Source: Streptomyces sp. UW30 (lineage in GTDB: Bacteria; Actinomycetota; Actinomycetes; Streptomycetales; Streptomycetaceae). From it: a stretch of 64,000 nucleotides of DNA. The stretch spans positions 1,990,326 through 2,054,325 of the forward strand of contig NZ_RDBN01000037.1 of NCBI RefSeq assembly GCF_008042075.1. Direction: 5' to 3'. Of this stretch, positions 57,401 through 64,000 are shown one piece after another; within the stretch, counting starts at the first letter, position 1; every line of letters begins with the position of its first letter. Below the pieces are notes generated by a model. It was not told the origin of the DNA, searched no databases, and was given only the letters and a program-made list of their open reading frames with translations. Made by a program: the position numbers and the translations under genes.

Positions 57401-58222
57401 CTTGTTGTACGAGTACGCCCGGGCGTCGGCGGTGTGCCGCCCGGCGTAGCGCAGTGCCCGCTTGCCGGTGAAGCCGGCGCCCGCCTTCGCCGTCGGCGAG
57501 CCGCTGGGGCCCTTGTCGACCAGCGAGAGCATGTCCTGAGGTATCGGGTTGGCGCTGCCGCCCTTGGAGAACTGGACGTCGGCGAGCTGGAGGATGTCGC
57601 CGCCGTTGTTCTTGGAGATCTCCAGCCGGAAGTGCCGGTACTCGGCCGGCTCGGCGATGTCGTACGTCTTCGTCTGGAACGGTTCGGAGAAGGACTCCCC
57701 GGTGCGGGTGTCCAGGGTGGTCCAGTTCGAACCGTCCGTGGAGCCCTGCAGGGTCCAGTCCTGCGGGTTGCGCTCGTCGTGGTCGTTGGCCGACGTGAGC
57801 GCGTAGGTGACCACCTTGACCGGCGCGGCCAGGTCGAACTCCGCCCAGCCGGTGGGGGCGAACGTCAGCCACTTGGTGGTCGGCTCGACGTCGACGAGGT
57901 TCTCCTTCACCTCACGCGCGCCGGCGTTCTCGCCGCTGGCCCGGACGTCCGTGACCTGGTCGGTCACATTGCCCGGAATGCCCGTGCTGTATCCGCCGTC
58001 CACGCCCGCGGTGCGTCTGCTGCCGTCCGCCGCGGTGTCGACGGTATTGAGCCAGTCGGGTGCCGGGTCGCCCGCCTCGAACGAGGAGGCGAACTCCCGG
58101 TCGGCCGCCGCGGGTGCCTGAGGCAGGGCGACGACCACCCCCTGTGAGCCCACTGCCAATGCAAAGGCGGCCGCCGACACGACCGCCGTTCCACCCCATC
58201 TGTGCCGAGCTCTCTGCTGCAT
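54422..58222 (-). CDS. Secreted GH92 alpha-mannosidase with F5/8-type modules
   Basis: A 1266-residue exported GH92 enzyme. After a signal peptide (1-40), an F5/8 type C-like module covers about 50-225 (KWLTFAPTGWAEFDLAAPVK, NPQDWTLQGSTDGSNWTTLD). A concanavalin-like spacer follows, then the GH92 core at about 400-1130 (GFSRGNNFPATAVPHGFNFW, NNGFWDTYRTTWPAYSLLTP, GYHGDEDNGEQSAWFLFSSL). A second F5/8-like module ends the protein (TGWKLQGSNDGTTWQTLDER). GGGAGGG precedes ATG 58222. The acidic motif GDEDNGEQSAW differs from the GNDDLGAMSSW of the neighbour, so the two probably prefer different linkages. A LacI-type operator lies 25 bases upstream of the start. Confidence 0.92.
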   Translation of the reverse strand: MQQRARHRWGGTAVVSAAAFALAVGSQGVVVALPQAPAAADREFASSFEAGDPAPDWLNTVDTAADGSRRTAGVDGGYSTGIPGNVTDQVTDVRASGENAGAREVKENLVDVEPTTKWLTFAPTGWAEFDLAAPVKVVTYALTSANDHDERNPQDWTLQGSTDGSNWTTLDTRTGESFSEPFQTKTYDIAEPAEYRHFRLEISKNNGGDILQLADVQFSKGGSANPIPQDMLSLVDKGPSGSPTAKAGAGFTGKRALRYAGRHTADARAYSYNKVFDVDVAVGRDTQLSYRIFPSMADRDRDYDATNVSVDLAFTDGTYLSDLKATDQHGFALTPQGQGAAKVLYVNQWNNVASRIGSVAAGKTVDRILVAYDSPKGPAKFRGWLDDVALKAVPREKPKAHLSDYAVTTRGTNSSGGFSRGNNFPATAVPHGFNFWTPVTNAGSLSWLYDYARANNDDNLPTIQAFSASHEPSPWMGDRQTFQVMPSVASGTPDLGREARQLAFRHESETARPYYYGVRFENGLKTEMAPTDHAAVMRFTYPGDDASVLFDNVTDQAGLTLDKESGTFTGYSDVKSGLSTGATRLFVYGVFDAPVEEGSSSGVKGYLRFKPANKTVTLRIATSLISLDQAKDNLRQEIPDGTSFDTVKDRAQRQWDKLLGKVEVEGATPDQLTTLYSSLYRLYLYPNSGFEKVGSKYQYASPFSPMTGQDTPTHTGAKIVDGKVYINNGFWDTYRTTWPAYSLLTPSQAGEMVDGFVQQYKDGGWTSRWSSPGYADLMTGTSSDVAFADAYVKGVDFDAKSAYDAAVKNATVVPPSSGVGRKGMETSPFLGYTSTETHEGLSWALEGYLNDYGIAQMGRKLYEETGEKRYKEESAYFLNRAQDYVNLFDSKAGFFQGRDAKGDWRVESSKYDPRVWGYDYTETNGYGYAFTAPQDSRGLANLYGGRGGLADKLDEYLATPETASPDFIGSYPGVIHEMTEARDVRMGMYGHSNQVAHHALYMYDAAGQPWKTQSSIREVLSRLYTGSEIGQGYHGDEDNGEQSAWFLFSSLGFYPLVMGSGEYAIGSPLFTKATVHLENGRELVVKAPRNSTRNVYVQGLKVNGVPWKSTSLPHKLIAKGGVLEFDMGPRPSSWGTGKNAAPVSIAKDDKVPTPRADVLKGVGALFDNTSATQESVTSLDLPVSESAKAVQYTLTSPSDRTKAPTGWKLQGSNDGTTWQTLDERSGQSFTWDRQTRAFSVGSPGTYAKYRLVLDGEAVVSEVELLA

Positions 58223-58246
58223 AAGCCGGTACCCTCCCTGCGCACG

Positions 58247-58258
58247 GACAACGTTGTC
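58247..58258. promoter_or_regulatory. LacI-type operator upstream of the second GH92 gene
   Basis: GACAACGTTGTC, identical to the perfect site at 50796. It is between the divergent GH92 and ngcE genes and may act on both. Confidence 0.72.
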
Positions 58259-58450
58259 AGCATCGCTGCGCAAGGACCAGTTGTGGCTCAAGTGCTAAGT
58301 ATTGTCAAGGGTGTTGGGTGTGGCATTCGGGGCTTATGTCGCGGATTTTTCGGGCAAGCCGCGCACAGGCCCCTCATATTTCCGGGAGGTCTCAACTCGG
58401 AAAAGACCACCGGCCAACCTTGCATTCGATCTTGCTCCGCTGGCGGGAAG

Positions 58451-58462
58451 TGGACTATACCT
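58451..58462. promoter_or_regulatory. DasR-like site (dre) upstream of ngcE
   Basis: TGGACTATACCT matches 9 of 12 bases of the DasR core TGGTCTAGACCA. DasR, the GlcNAc-responsive repressor, would be a sensible regulator of a chito-oligosaccharide transporter. The match is partial. The 353-base gap 58223-58575 shows no gene. Confidence 0.42.
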
Positions 58463-58575
58463 GTCGGCACTTCACATGATTCCGCACTTCCTGCACGAAC
58501 CCAGCTTGACCCGATCGCGGTGCCGGGGAGGATCCGGTTCACCGCCTGAGTCCTGGAGAAGGCGAGGACTTGAGC

Positions 58576-60039
58576 ATGGGATCCACTTCTGCCCAGAATC
58601 CCGGTAAGAACGGCTCCGCGGGTGTCGGACGCCGCGATCTGATCAAGCGGTCCGCCGCGCTCGGCCTGATTTCCGTGCCCACGATGAGCTTCCTGTCCGC
58701 GTGTGCGAGCAGCGGGGGCGGCGGCAACGGCGACAAGGCCAAGGAAGGCAAGAAGACCGAGAAGAACCCGCTCGGTGTCAATGACACGGCGCAGATGGAG
58801 TTCGTACTCTTCGACGGCGGATTCGGCAAGGAGTACGCCGAGGACGCCGTGAAGATCTACGAGAAGAACTTCCCGGAGGTGACGGTGAAGTTCGCCGCCA
58901 CCCAGAAGATCCAGTCCACCCTCCAGCCCCGCTTCAACCAGGGCACCCCGCCGGACCTCATCGACAACTCCGGCGCGGAGCAGATGGACATGGGCGTCCT
59001 GGTCGGCAAGGACCAGCTCGCCGACCTCACACCCCTGCTGGACGCCCCGTCCTTCGACGACCCGAGCAAGAAGGTCCGCGACACGCTGCGCCCCGGCATC
59101 GTGGAGATGGGCCAGTTCGACGGCGACCCGGTCTGGATCATGTACTACGCCTATACGGTCTACGGCGTCTGGTACTCGCAGAAGGCCCTGGACTCGCTCG
59201 ACGAGCAGTACCCCGAGACCTGGGACCAGATGCTCGCGGTCTGTGCGAAGGCCAAGAAGAAGGGCATGGCGGGCTGGACGTACGCGGGCAAGTATCCGTA
59301 CTACCTCCCCTTCTCGCTCTACCCGATGATCGGCAAGGTCGGCGGTGTCGAGGTCCTCGACGCCATCGACAACCTGGAGGCGAACGCCTGGAAGCACCCG
59401 GCGGTCAAGGCGTGCTTCGAGGCCTACTACGAGCTCTACAAGAAGGGCTACGTCCTCAAGGGCACCCCGGGCCTGGACCACATCCAGTCGCAGACCGCGT
59501 GGGCCCAGGGCAAGGCGCTGTTCATCCCGAACGGCTCCTGGGTGGAGAACGAGTCGGCGAACGTCATCCCGAAGGACTTCGGCCTCGCCGTCTCCGCGCC
59601 GACCGGTATCGACTCCTCCGACAAGATGCCCTTCGGCACGATCTGGGCCTCCGGCGGTGAGCCGTTCATCGTCCCGGCCAAGGCGAAGAACACCGCCGGC
59701 GGCATGGAGCAGCTGCGGATCATGCTGAGCGAGGCGAGCTCCAAGAACTTCACCAGCAAGGTCAAGTCGCTGACCGCGTACAACGGCGGCACCGACGGCA
59801 TCACCCTCACCCCGGGCCTCAAGTCCGGCGTCGCGGCGCTCGACAAGGCCGGCCAGAACGTGGTGAACCCGCGGCTGCAGGACTGGTACGTGCAGCTCCA
59901 GAAGGAGAAGATCGGTGTCTCCGGTCTCGGCGAGATGATGGCCGGGCGTCTCACCCCCGCCGAGGCCATCAAGAAGATCCAGGCCTTCGCCGACGAGGCC
60001 GCCAAGGACTCGTCGATCAAGCACTACAAGCACCAGTAG
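58576..60039 (+). CDS. ngcE: N-acetylglucosamine/chitobiose ABC transporter binding lipoprotein
   Basis: A 487-residue solute-binding lipoprotein of the NgcE type, taking up GlcNAc or chitobiose-like sugars. The N-terminus has a Tat motif (GRRDLIKRSAALGLIS) joined to a lipobox (SFLSAC, Cys near residue 44), so it is exported folded and lipid-anchored. The binding-protein fold follows (NFPEVTVKFAATQKIQSTLQ, RFNQGTPPDLIDNSGAEQMD). ATG 58576 is preceded by GAGGAC; an in-frame TTG at 58570 is less likely. The next two genes are permeases. No ATPase is present, as is usual in Streptomyces, where one shared MsiK serves many sugar transporters. Confidence 0.9.
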   Translation: MGSTSAQNPGKNGSAGVGRRDLIKRSAALGLISVPTMSFLSACASSGGGGNGDKAKEGKKTEKNPLGVNDTAQMEFVLFDGGFGKEYAEDAVKIYEKNFPEVTVKFAATQKIQSTLQPRFNQGTPPDLIDNSGAEQMDMGVLVGKDQLADLTPLLDAPSFDDPSKKVRDTLRPGIVEMGQFDGDPVWIMYYAYTVYGVWYSQKALDSLDEQYPETWDQMLAVCAKAKKKGMAGWTYAGKYPYYLPFSLYPMIGKVGGVEVLDAIDNLEANAWKHPAVKACFEAYYELYKKGYVLKGTPGLDHIQSQTAWAQGKALFIPNGSWVENESANVIPKDFGLAVSAPTGIDSSDKMPFGTIWASGGEPFIVPAKAKNTAGGMEQLRIMLSEASSKNFTSKVKSLTAYNGGTDGITLTPGLKSGVAALDKAGQNVVNPRLQDWYVQLQKEKIGVSGLGEMMAGRLTPAEAIKKIQAFADEAAKDSSIKHYKHQ

Positions 60040-60096
60040 TCCGGTGAGGATCCGTCACCAGCGGCGGCACCCGCGCGCAGATCGGGGTCGATAGCA

Positions 60097-61023
60097 ATGC
60101 AGCACGGCAAGTACCGGTTCATCGTGGGGTTCCTCGCGGTGCCCCTGGGGTTGTACGCGCTCTTCGTCGTCTGGCCGTTCATCCAGTCCATCTACTACTC
60201 GTTCACGGACTGGACCGGGCTGAGCCCCGAATTCAAAATGGTCGGCTTCGACAACTACGAGAGGATGCTCGACGACGACATCTTCTGGAAGTCGTTGCAG
60301 CACAGCCTCTTGTTCGCGTTGCTGCTGCCGCTGGTGACACTCAGTTTCGCGCTGTTCCTCGCCTTCATGATCAATGTGGGCGGGCGGCGGAGAAAGGGCG
60401 GCCCGGCGATCACCGGTGTCCGTGGGTCCGGGTTCTACAAGATCGTCTATTTCTTCCCGCAGGTGCTGTCGATCGCGATCGTCGCGTTGCTGTTCGCCTT
60501 CGCGTACAACCCCGACAGCGGAGCGATCAACTCGATCCTGCGCGGGATCGGGCTCGACAGCGTCCAGCCGCTGTGGCTCGGCGATCCGAACCTGGCGCTG
60601 TGGGCCGTCATGGGCGTGATCGTCTGGTCCACGGTCGGATTCTTCGTGGTCCTGTTCTCCGCCGGTATGGCCTCCATCCCGGCGGATCTGTACGAGGCCG
60701 CGCTGCTCGACGGCGCCGGCCGCGCCGCCACGTTCTTCCGGATCACCCTGCCGCTGCTGTGGGACACCGTGCAGTCCGGCTGGGTCTACATGGGCATCCT
60801 CGCCCTGGGTGCCGAGTCCTTCGCGGTCGTACACATCATGACGACCGGGCCCGGAGGCCCCGACTACTCGACCACGGTCATGGTCCTGTACGTGTACCAG
60901 AAAGCGTTCCGTGACGGGCAGGCCGCCTACGCCACCACGATCGGTGTGGCCCTGCTCATCGTCACGCTGGCCTTCGCCGCGATCATCATGCGGCTGGGAC
61001 GGCGCGAGCGGCTGGAGTTCTGA
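60097..61023 (+). CDS. ngcF: Sugar ABC transporter permease
   Basis: A 308-residue MalF-type permease with about six membrane segments (for example FIVGFLAVPLGLYALFVVWP at the start and VLSIAIVALLFAFAY). The EAA loop, the contact with the ATPase, reads YEAALLDGAGRAATFFRITL near residue 200. The ngcG start is three bases after its stop. The ngcE gene ends 57 bases upstream. Confidence 0.92.
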   Translation: MQHGKYRFIVGFLAVPLGLYALFVVWPFIQSIYYSFTDWTGLSPEFKMVGFDNYERMLDDDIFWKSLQHSLLFALLLPLVTLSFALFLAFMINVGGRRRKGGPAITGVRGSGFYKIVYFFPQVLSIAIVALLFAFAYNPDSGAINSILRGIGLDSVQPLWLGDPNLALWAVMGVIVWSTVGFFVVLFSAGMASIPADLYEAALLDGAGRAATFFRITLPLLWDTVQSGWVYMGILALGAESFAVVHIMTTGPGGPDYSTTVMVLYVYQKAFRDGQAAYATTIGVALLIVTLAFAAIIMRLGRRERLEF

Positions 61024-61026
61024 CAG

Positions 61027-61950
61027 ATGAAGACGACCGAGACCACCGCCCCCGTACCGGCCGAGTCCGGGATGCCCATCACCAAGACCGGGGTGCCGGC
61101 AAAGGCGCCGGCCAAGGAGAGGAAAGAGGGCACCGTCCTCAACGTCTTCTCCCACGGCGTTCTCGTCATCTGGGCGTTCATGGTCGCCATGCCGCTGCTG
61201 TGGGCGGTGATGACGTCCTTCAAGGACGACGCCTCGATCTTCGGCTCGCCCTGGTCGCTGCCGGACAAACTGCACTTCTCGAACTGGTCGCGGGCCTGGA
61301 CCCAGGCCAATATGAGCGACTACTTCCTGAACACCATCCTGGTGGTGGGGGGTTCGCTGATCGGCACCCTGGTGCTCGGCTCGATGGCGGCCTACGTCCT
61401 CGCCCGCTTCGACTTCCCGGGCAACCGCTTCATCTACTTCCTGTTCATCGGCGGCATGAGCTTCCCGATCATGCTCGCGCTGGTCCCGCTCTTCTACGTC
61501 GTGAACAACATGGGACTGCTGAACACGATCCACGGGCTGATCCTGGTCTACATCGCGTACTCGCTGCCGTTCACCGTGTTCTTCCTCACGGCGTTCTTCA
61601 GAACGCTGCCGACATCGGTGGCCGAGGCGGCCTTCGTCGACGGTGCCTCGCACAGCCGTACGTTCTTCCAGATCATGCTCCCGATGGCCAAGCCGGGACT
61701 GATCAGCGTGGGCATCTTCAACTTCCTGGGCCAGTGGAACCAGTACATGCTGCCCACGGTGCTCAACACCGACCCCGACAAGCGGGTACTCACCCAGGGC
61801 TTGGTGCAGTTGGCCGTCAGCCAGGGCTACAAGGGTGACTGGTCCGGCCTCTTCGCCGGCCTCGTGATGGCGATGCTGCCGGTGCTCGCGGCCTACATCA
61901 TCTTCCAGCGCCAGGTGGTCGCGGGGCTGACCGCGGGGGCGCTGAAATAG
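61027..61950 (+). CDS. ngcG: Sugar ABC transporter permease
   Basis: A 307-residue MalG-type permease with a cytoplasmic N-terminus of about 35 residues, six membrane segments and the EAA loop AEAAFVDGASHSRTFFQIML near residue 200. It is last in the ngcEFG operon, which ends at a strong hairpin. Confidence 0.92.
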   Translation: MKTTETTAPVPAESGMPITKTGVPAKAPAKERKEGTVLNVFSHGVLVIWAFMVAMPLLWAVMTSFKDDASIFGSPWSLPDKLHFSNWSRAWTQANMSDYFLNTILVVGGSLIGTLVLGSMAAYVLARFDFPGNRFIYFLFIGGMSFPIMLALVPLFYVVNNMGLLNTIHGLILVYIAYSLPFTVFFLTAFFRTLPTSVAEAAFVDGASHSRTFFQIMLPMAKPGLISVGIFNFLGQWNQYMLPTVLNTDPDKRVLTQGLVQLAVSQGYKGDWSGLFAGLVMAMLPVLAAYIIFQRQVVAGLTAGALK

Positions 61951-61980
61951 CCCCGGGGTAGCGCTCCGAAACCGCTCGCA

Positions 61981-62014
61981 TGCACGCCGTTCCCACGCTC
62001 GGGAACGGCGTGCA
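61981..62014 (+). terminator. Hairpin terminator after ngcG
   Basis: TGCACGCCGTTCCC (61981-61994) pairs perfectly with 62001-62014 around a six-base loop. Confidence 0.85.
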
Positions 62015-62144
62015 CAGGTGTGTGCACGTACCCGGATCCGGTTCAACCTCTTGACGGGAGGCAACCCGAACGGCTCAGCTTAGAGTTCACTAGTTGGACA
62101 CGAACGGGGCCCCATCGATGCGGTCCCGCGCGCAGGAGGTCGTC

Positions 62145-63344
62145 GTGGAGACTCCGGGGTCGCAGTCGTCGCTGCACCGAGCCAACCTGGAGCGGGTCGT
62201 GCGGGCCGTACGGCTGGCCGGATCCCTCACCCAGGCGGAGATCGCTAGGACCACCGGTCTGTCCGCGGCAACGGTCTCCAATATCGTCCGTGAACTCAAG
62301 GACGGCGGAACAGTCGAGGTCACGCCGACCTCGGCGGGTGGCCGCCGGGCCCGCAGCGTCTCGCTGAGCGGGGACGCCGGCATCGTCATAGGGGTCGACT
62401 TCGGCCATACCCATTTGCGCGTCGCGGTCGGGAACCTGGCCCATCAGGTGCTGGCCGAGGAGTCCGAGCCGCTGGATGTGGACGCCTCCTCGACACAGGG
62501 CTTCGATCGCGCGGAACAGCTGGTCAACCGGCTGATCGGGGCGACCGGCGTCGACCGTTCCAAGATCGCCGGGGTCGGTGTCGGCGTGCCCGGCCCGATC
62601 GACGTCGAATCCGGCACCCTCGGCTCCACCGCCATCCTGCCGGGCTGGACCGGCACCAAGCCCGCCGAGGAGCTGCGCGACCGCCTCGGGGTGCCCGTGC
62701 ACGTCGACAACGACGCCAACCTGGGCGCCCTGGGCGAGCTGGTCTGGGGCAGCGGGCGGGGCGTGCGGGACCTGGCCTACATCAAGGTCGCCAGCGGTGT
62801 CGGCGCCGGTCTGGTCATCAACGGCAAGATCTACCGGGGCCCGGGTGGCACCGCTGGAGAAATCGGGCATATTACTCTTGATGAATCCGGCCCGGTCTGC
62901 CGCTGTGGAAACCGGGGCTGCCTGGAGACCTTCGCGGCCGCGCGCTATGTGCTCCCGCTGCTCCAGTCCAGTCATGGCACCGATCTGACCATGGAGGGCG
63001 TCGTACGGCTGGCCAGGGACGGAGACCCGGGCTGCCGTCGGGTGATCGCCGACGTCGGCCGACATATCGGCAGTGGAGTCGCGAATCTCTGCAATCTCCT
63101 GAACCCGAGCCGCGTGGTCCTGGGCGGTGATCTCGCCGAGGCCGGTGAGCTGGTCCTCGGGCCCATCCGGGAGTCTGTCGGCCGCTACGCGATCCCCAGC
63201 GCCGCGCGCCAACTGTCCGTTCTTCCGGGGGCACTTGGCGGCCGTGCCGAGGTGCTCGGCGCACTGGCGCTCGCGCTCAGCGAGATGGGTGATTCAACCC
63301 TTTTGGACAGTACGCTGCACGCGGCCGCTCCTGCCTTCACTTAG
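62145..63344 (+). CDS. ROK family transcriptional regulator (Rok7B7-like)
   Basis: A 399-residue ROK regulator. Winged helix at about residues 8-65 (GSLTQAEIARTTGLSAATVS, NIVRELKDGG), then the actin-like ROK domain (GVDFGHTHLRVAVGN, GVPGPIDVESGTLGS, VDNDANLGALGE) with the zinc-binding Cys cluster CRCGNRGCLET near residue 255. GTG 62145 is chosen because AGGAGG lies 6 bases upstream; ATG 62118 and TTG 62094 are in frame but lack good sites. TTGACG at 62051 may be a -35. In S. coelicolor the regulator at this position (Rok7B7) affects xylose uptake, carbon repression and antibiotics; identity by context and memory. Confidence 0.88.
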   Translation: METPGSQSSLHRANLERVVRAVRLAGSLTQAEIARTTGLSAATVSNIVRELKDGGTVEVTPTSAGGRRARSVSLSGDAGIVIGVDFGHTHLRVAVGNLAHQVLAEESEPLDVDASSTQGFDRAEQLVNRLIGATGVDRSKIAGVGVGVPGPIDVESGTLGSTAILPGWTGTKPAEELRDRLGVPVHVDNDANLGALGELVWGSGRGVRDLAYIKVASGVGAGLVINGKIYRGPGGTAGEIGHITLDESGPVCRCGNRGCLETFAAARYVLPLLQSSHGTDLTMEGVVRLARDGDPGCRRVIADVGRHIGSGVANLCNLLNPSRVVLGGDLAEAGELVLGPIRESVGRYAIPSAARQLSVLPGALGGRAEVLGALALALSEMGDSTLLDSTLHAAAPAFT

Positions 63345-63465
63345 AGAACGGATGGCACCGTTGCCAACCCGTTAAGGATTTACTTCTTGACGTCGCACGT
63401 GTGGCCGAGTTGACTTCCAGCCACCTCGGCCGCAACGACGCGGCCTCGTCAGGGAGGTTTCTGAA

Positions 63466-64000
63466 GTGAACACGCGTATGCGTCGTGCCGCCGTTGCCAT
63501 TGCCGCAGGTGCGATGGCCGTCTCGCTGGCTGCCTGTGGCAGCGCCGAGGAAGCCGGTGGCGGCAGCGACTCCACCGCCAGCGCCGGCAAGGGCGACAAC
63601 ATCAAGGTCGGTCTCCTGCTCCCGGAGAACCAGACCGCCCGGTACGAGAAGTTCGACCGGCCCCTGATCGAGAAGAAGATCAAGGAGCTGACGAACGACA
63701 AGGCCACGATCGACTACAACAACGCCAAGCAGGACGCCAACCTGCAGGCGCAGCAGGTCGACACCATGATCACCAACAAGGTGGACGTCCTCATCCTGGA
63801 CGCCGTCGACGCCAAGGCGATCAAGAACTCCGTGCAGAAGGCCGTCGACGCCGGCATCAAGGTCGTCGCCTACGACCGCCTGGCCGAGGGCCCGATCAGC
63901 GCCTACACCTCGTTCGACAACGTGGCGGTCGGCAAGACCCAGGGCGAGGCCCTGCTGACGGCGCTGGGCGACAAGGCGACCAAGGACTCCAAGGTCGTCA
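63466..64000 (+). CDS. xylF: Sugar-binding lipoprotein, XylF-like, 3' end outside the window
   Basis: The first 178 codons of a periplasmic-binding-protein-like lipoprotein. Signal peptide with lipobox SLAAC (Cys near residue 24), a Gly/Ser linker, then the sugar-binding type 4 fold (KVGLLLPENQTARYEKFDRP, YNNAKQDANLQAQQVDTMIT, VLILDAVDAKAIKNSVQKAV, VVAYDRLAEGPISAYTSFDN). It resembles D-xylose-binding proteins. GGGAGG precedes GTG 63466; an ATG at 63478 is also in frame. The place after a Rok7B7-like gene supports xylF. A short dyad AACGG/CCGTT at 63347-63362 lies between the two genes. Confidence 0.85.
   Translation, partial: MNTRMRRAAVAIAAGAMAVSLAACGSAEEAGGGSDSTASAGKGDNIKVGLLLPENQTARYEKFDRPLIEKKIKELTNDKATIDYNNAKQDANLQAQQVDTMITNKVDVLILDAVDAKAIKNSVQKAVDAGIKVVAYDRLAEGPISAYTSFDNVAVGKTQGEALLTALGDKATKDSKVV

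Noticed and set aside
54881-58147. A 1088-codon open frame antisense to the second GH92 gene
   Set aside because: It is a G/C-bias shadow; the minus-strand frame has clear GH92 and F5/8 motifs, a signal peptide and a ribosome binding site.
60055-62064. A 669-codon minus-strand frame across the ngc permeases
   Set aside because: Highly biased His/Gln/Arg composition; the plus strand has two permeases with EAA loops.
62094-62144. Longer ROK regulator start (TTG 62094 or ATG 62118)
   Set aside because: AGGAGG sits at 62134-62139, ideally placed for GTG 62145, and the earlier starts lack a site. This is not certain.

Overview
The window is typical actinomycete chromosome: very high G+C, third codon positions almost always G or C, many GTG starts, GGAGG-type ribosome binding sites and many 4-base stop/start overlaps. 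The gene set (Rok7B7-type regulator next to xylF, ngcEFG transporter, HTH-MurA next to aconitase, DUF397/XRE pair, a CebR box) points to Streptomyces. From memory, the right part (about 38.6-64 kb) resembles the acnA to xylF neighbourhood of S. coelicolor. I could not check this.

Layout. 0-0.65 kb: a perfect 214-bp inverted repeat around a small gene. 0.6-5.7 kb: an F420-type oxidoreductase and the hen1-pnkp RNA-repair operon. 5.7-10.6 kb: a divergent block with an SPFH protein and an NAD-kinase-like protein on one side and arginine deiminase plus ornithine carbamoyltransferase on the other, then an anti-sigma-type kinase. 10.8-21.1 kb: a CoA-linked aromatic acid catabolic cluster (CoA ligase, PaaX regulator, hydroxylase/reductase fusion, enoyl-CoA hydratase, acyl-CoA dehydrogenase, Rid protein). 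A cysC-cysD-cysN sulfate-activation operon lies inside it. Two of its outward promoters share a nearly identical box.

22.1-34.5 kb: a meta-cleavage pathway in two blocks separated by a SpoIIE-type phosphatase. The lower block (hydratase, acetaldehyde dehydrogenase, aldolase, IclR) makes pyruvate and acetyl-CoA. The upper block (hydroxylase, extradiol dioxygenase, C-C hydrolase, amidohydrolase, TetR) has its own hydratase gene, but that gene is frameshifted, so the pathway probably depends on the lower-block copy. An unusual tRNA-Gly-like gene follows. 34.9-38.5 kb: a 1187-residue histidine kinase/receiver/PP2C hybrid.

38.6-49 kb: an HTH-MurA fusion, DUF4236, argG, and aconitase with a dense regulatory region (ARG boxes, an 18-bp palindrome, tandem iron boxes), then a sensor kinase and an XRE/DUF397 locus. 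49-64 kb is polysaccharide use: a CebR-box LPMO gene broken by two in-frame stops, two convergent GH92 mannosidases sharing a LacI-type operator, the ngcEFG chito-oligosaccharide transporter, a ROK regulator, and the start of a xylF-like binding protein cut by the window end. No CRISPR array, rRNA, transposase or integrase was seen.
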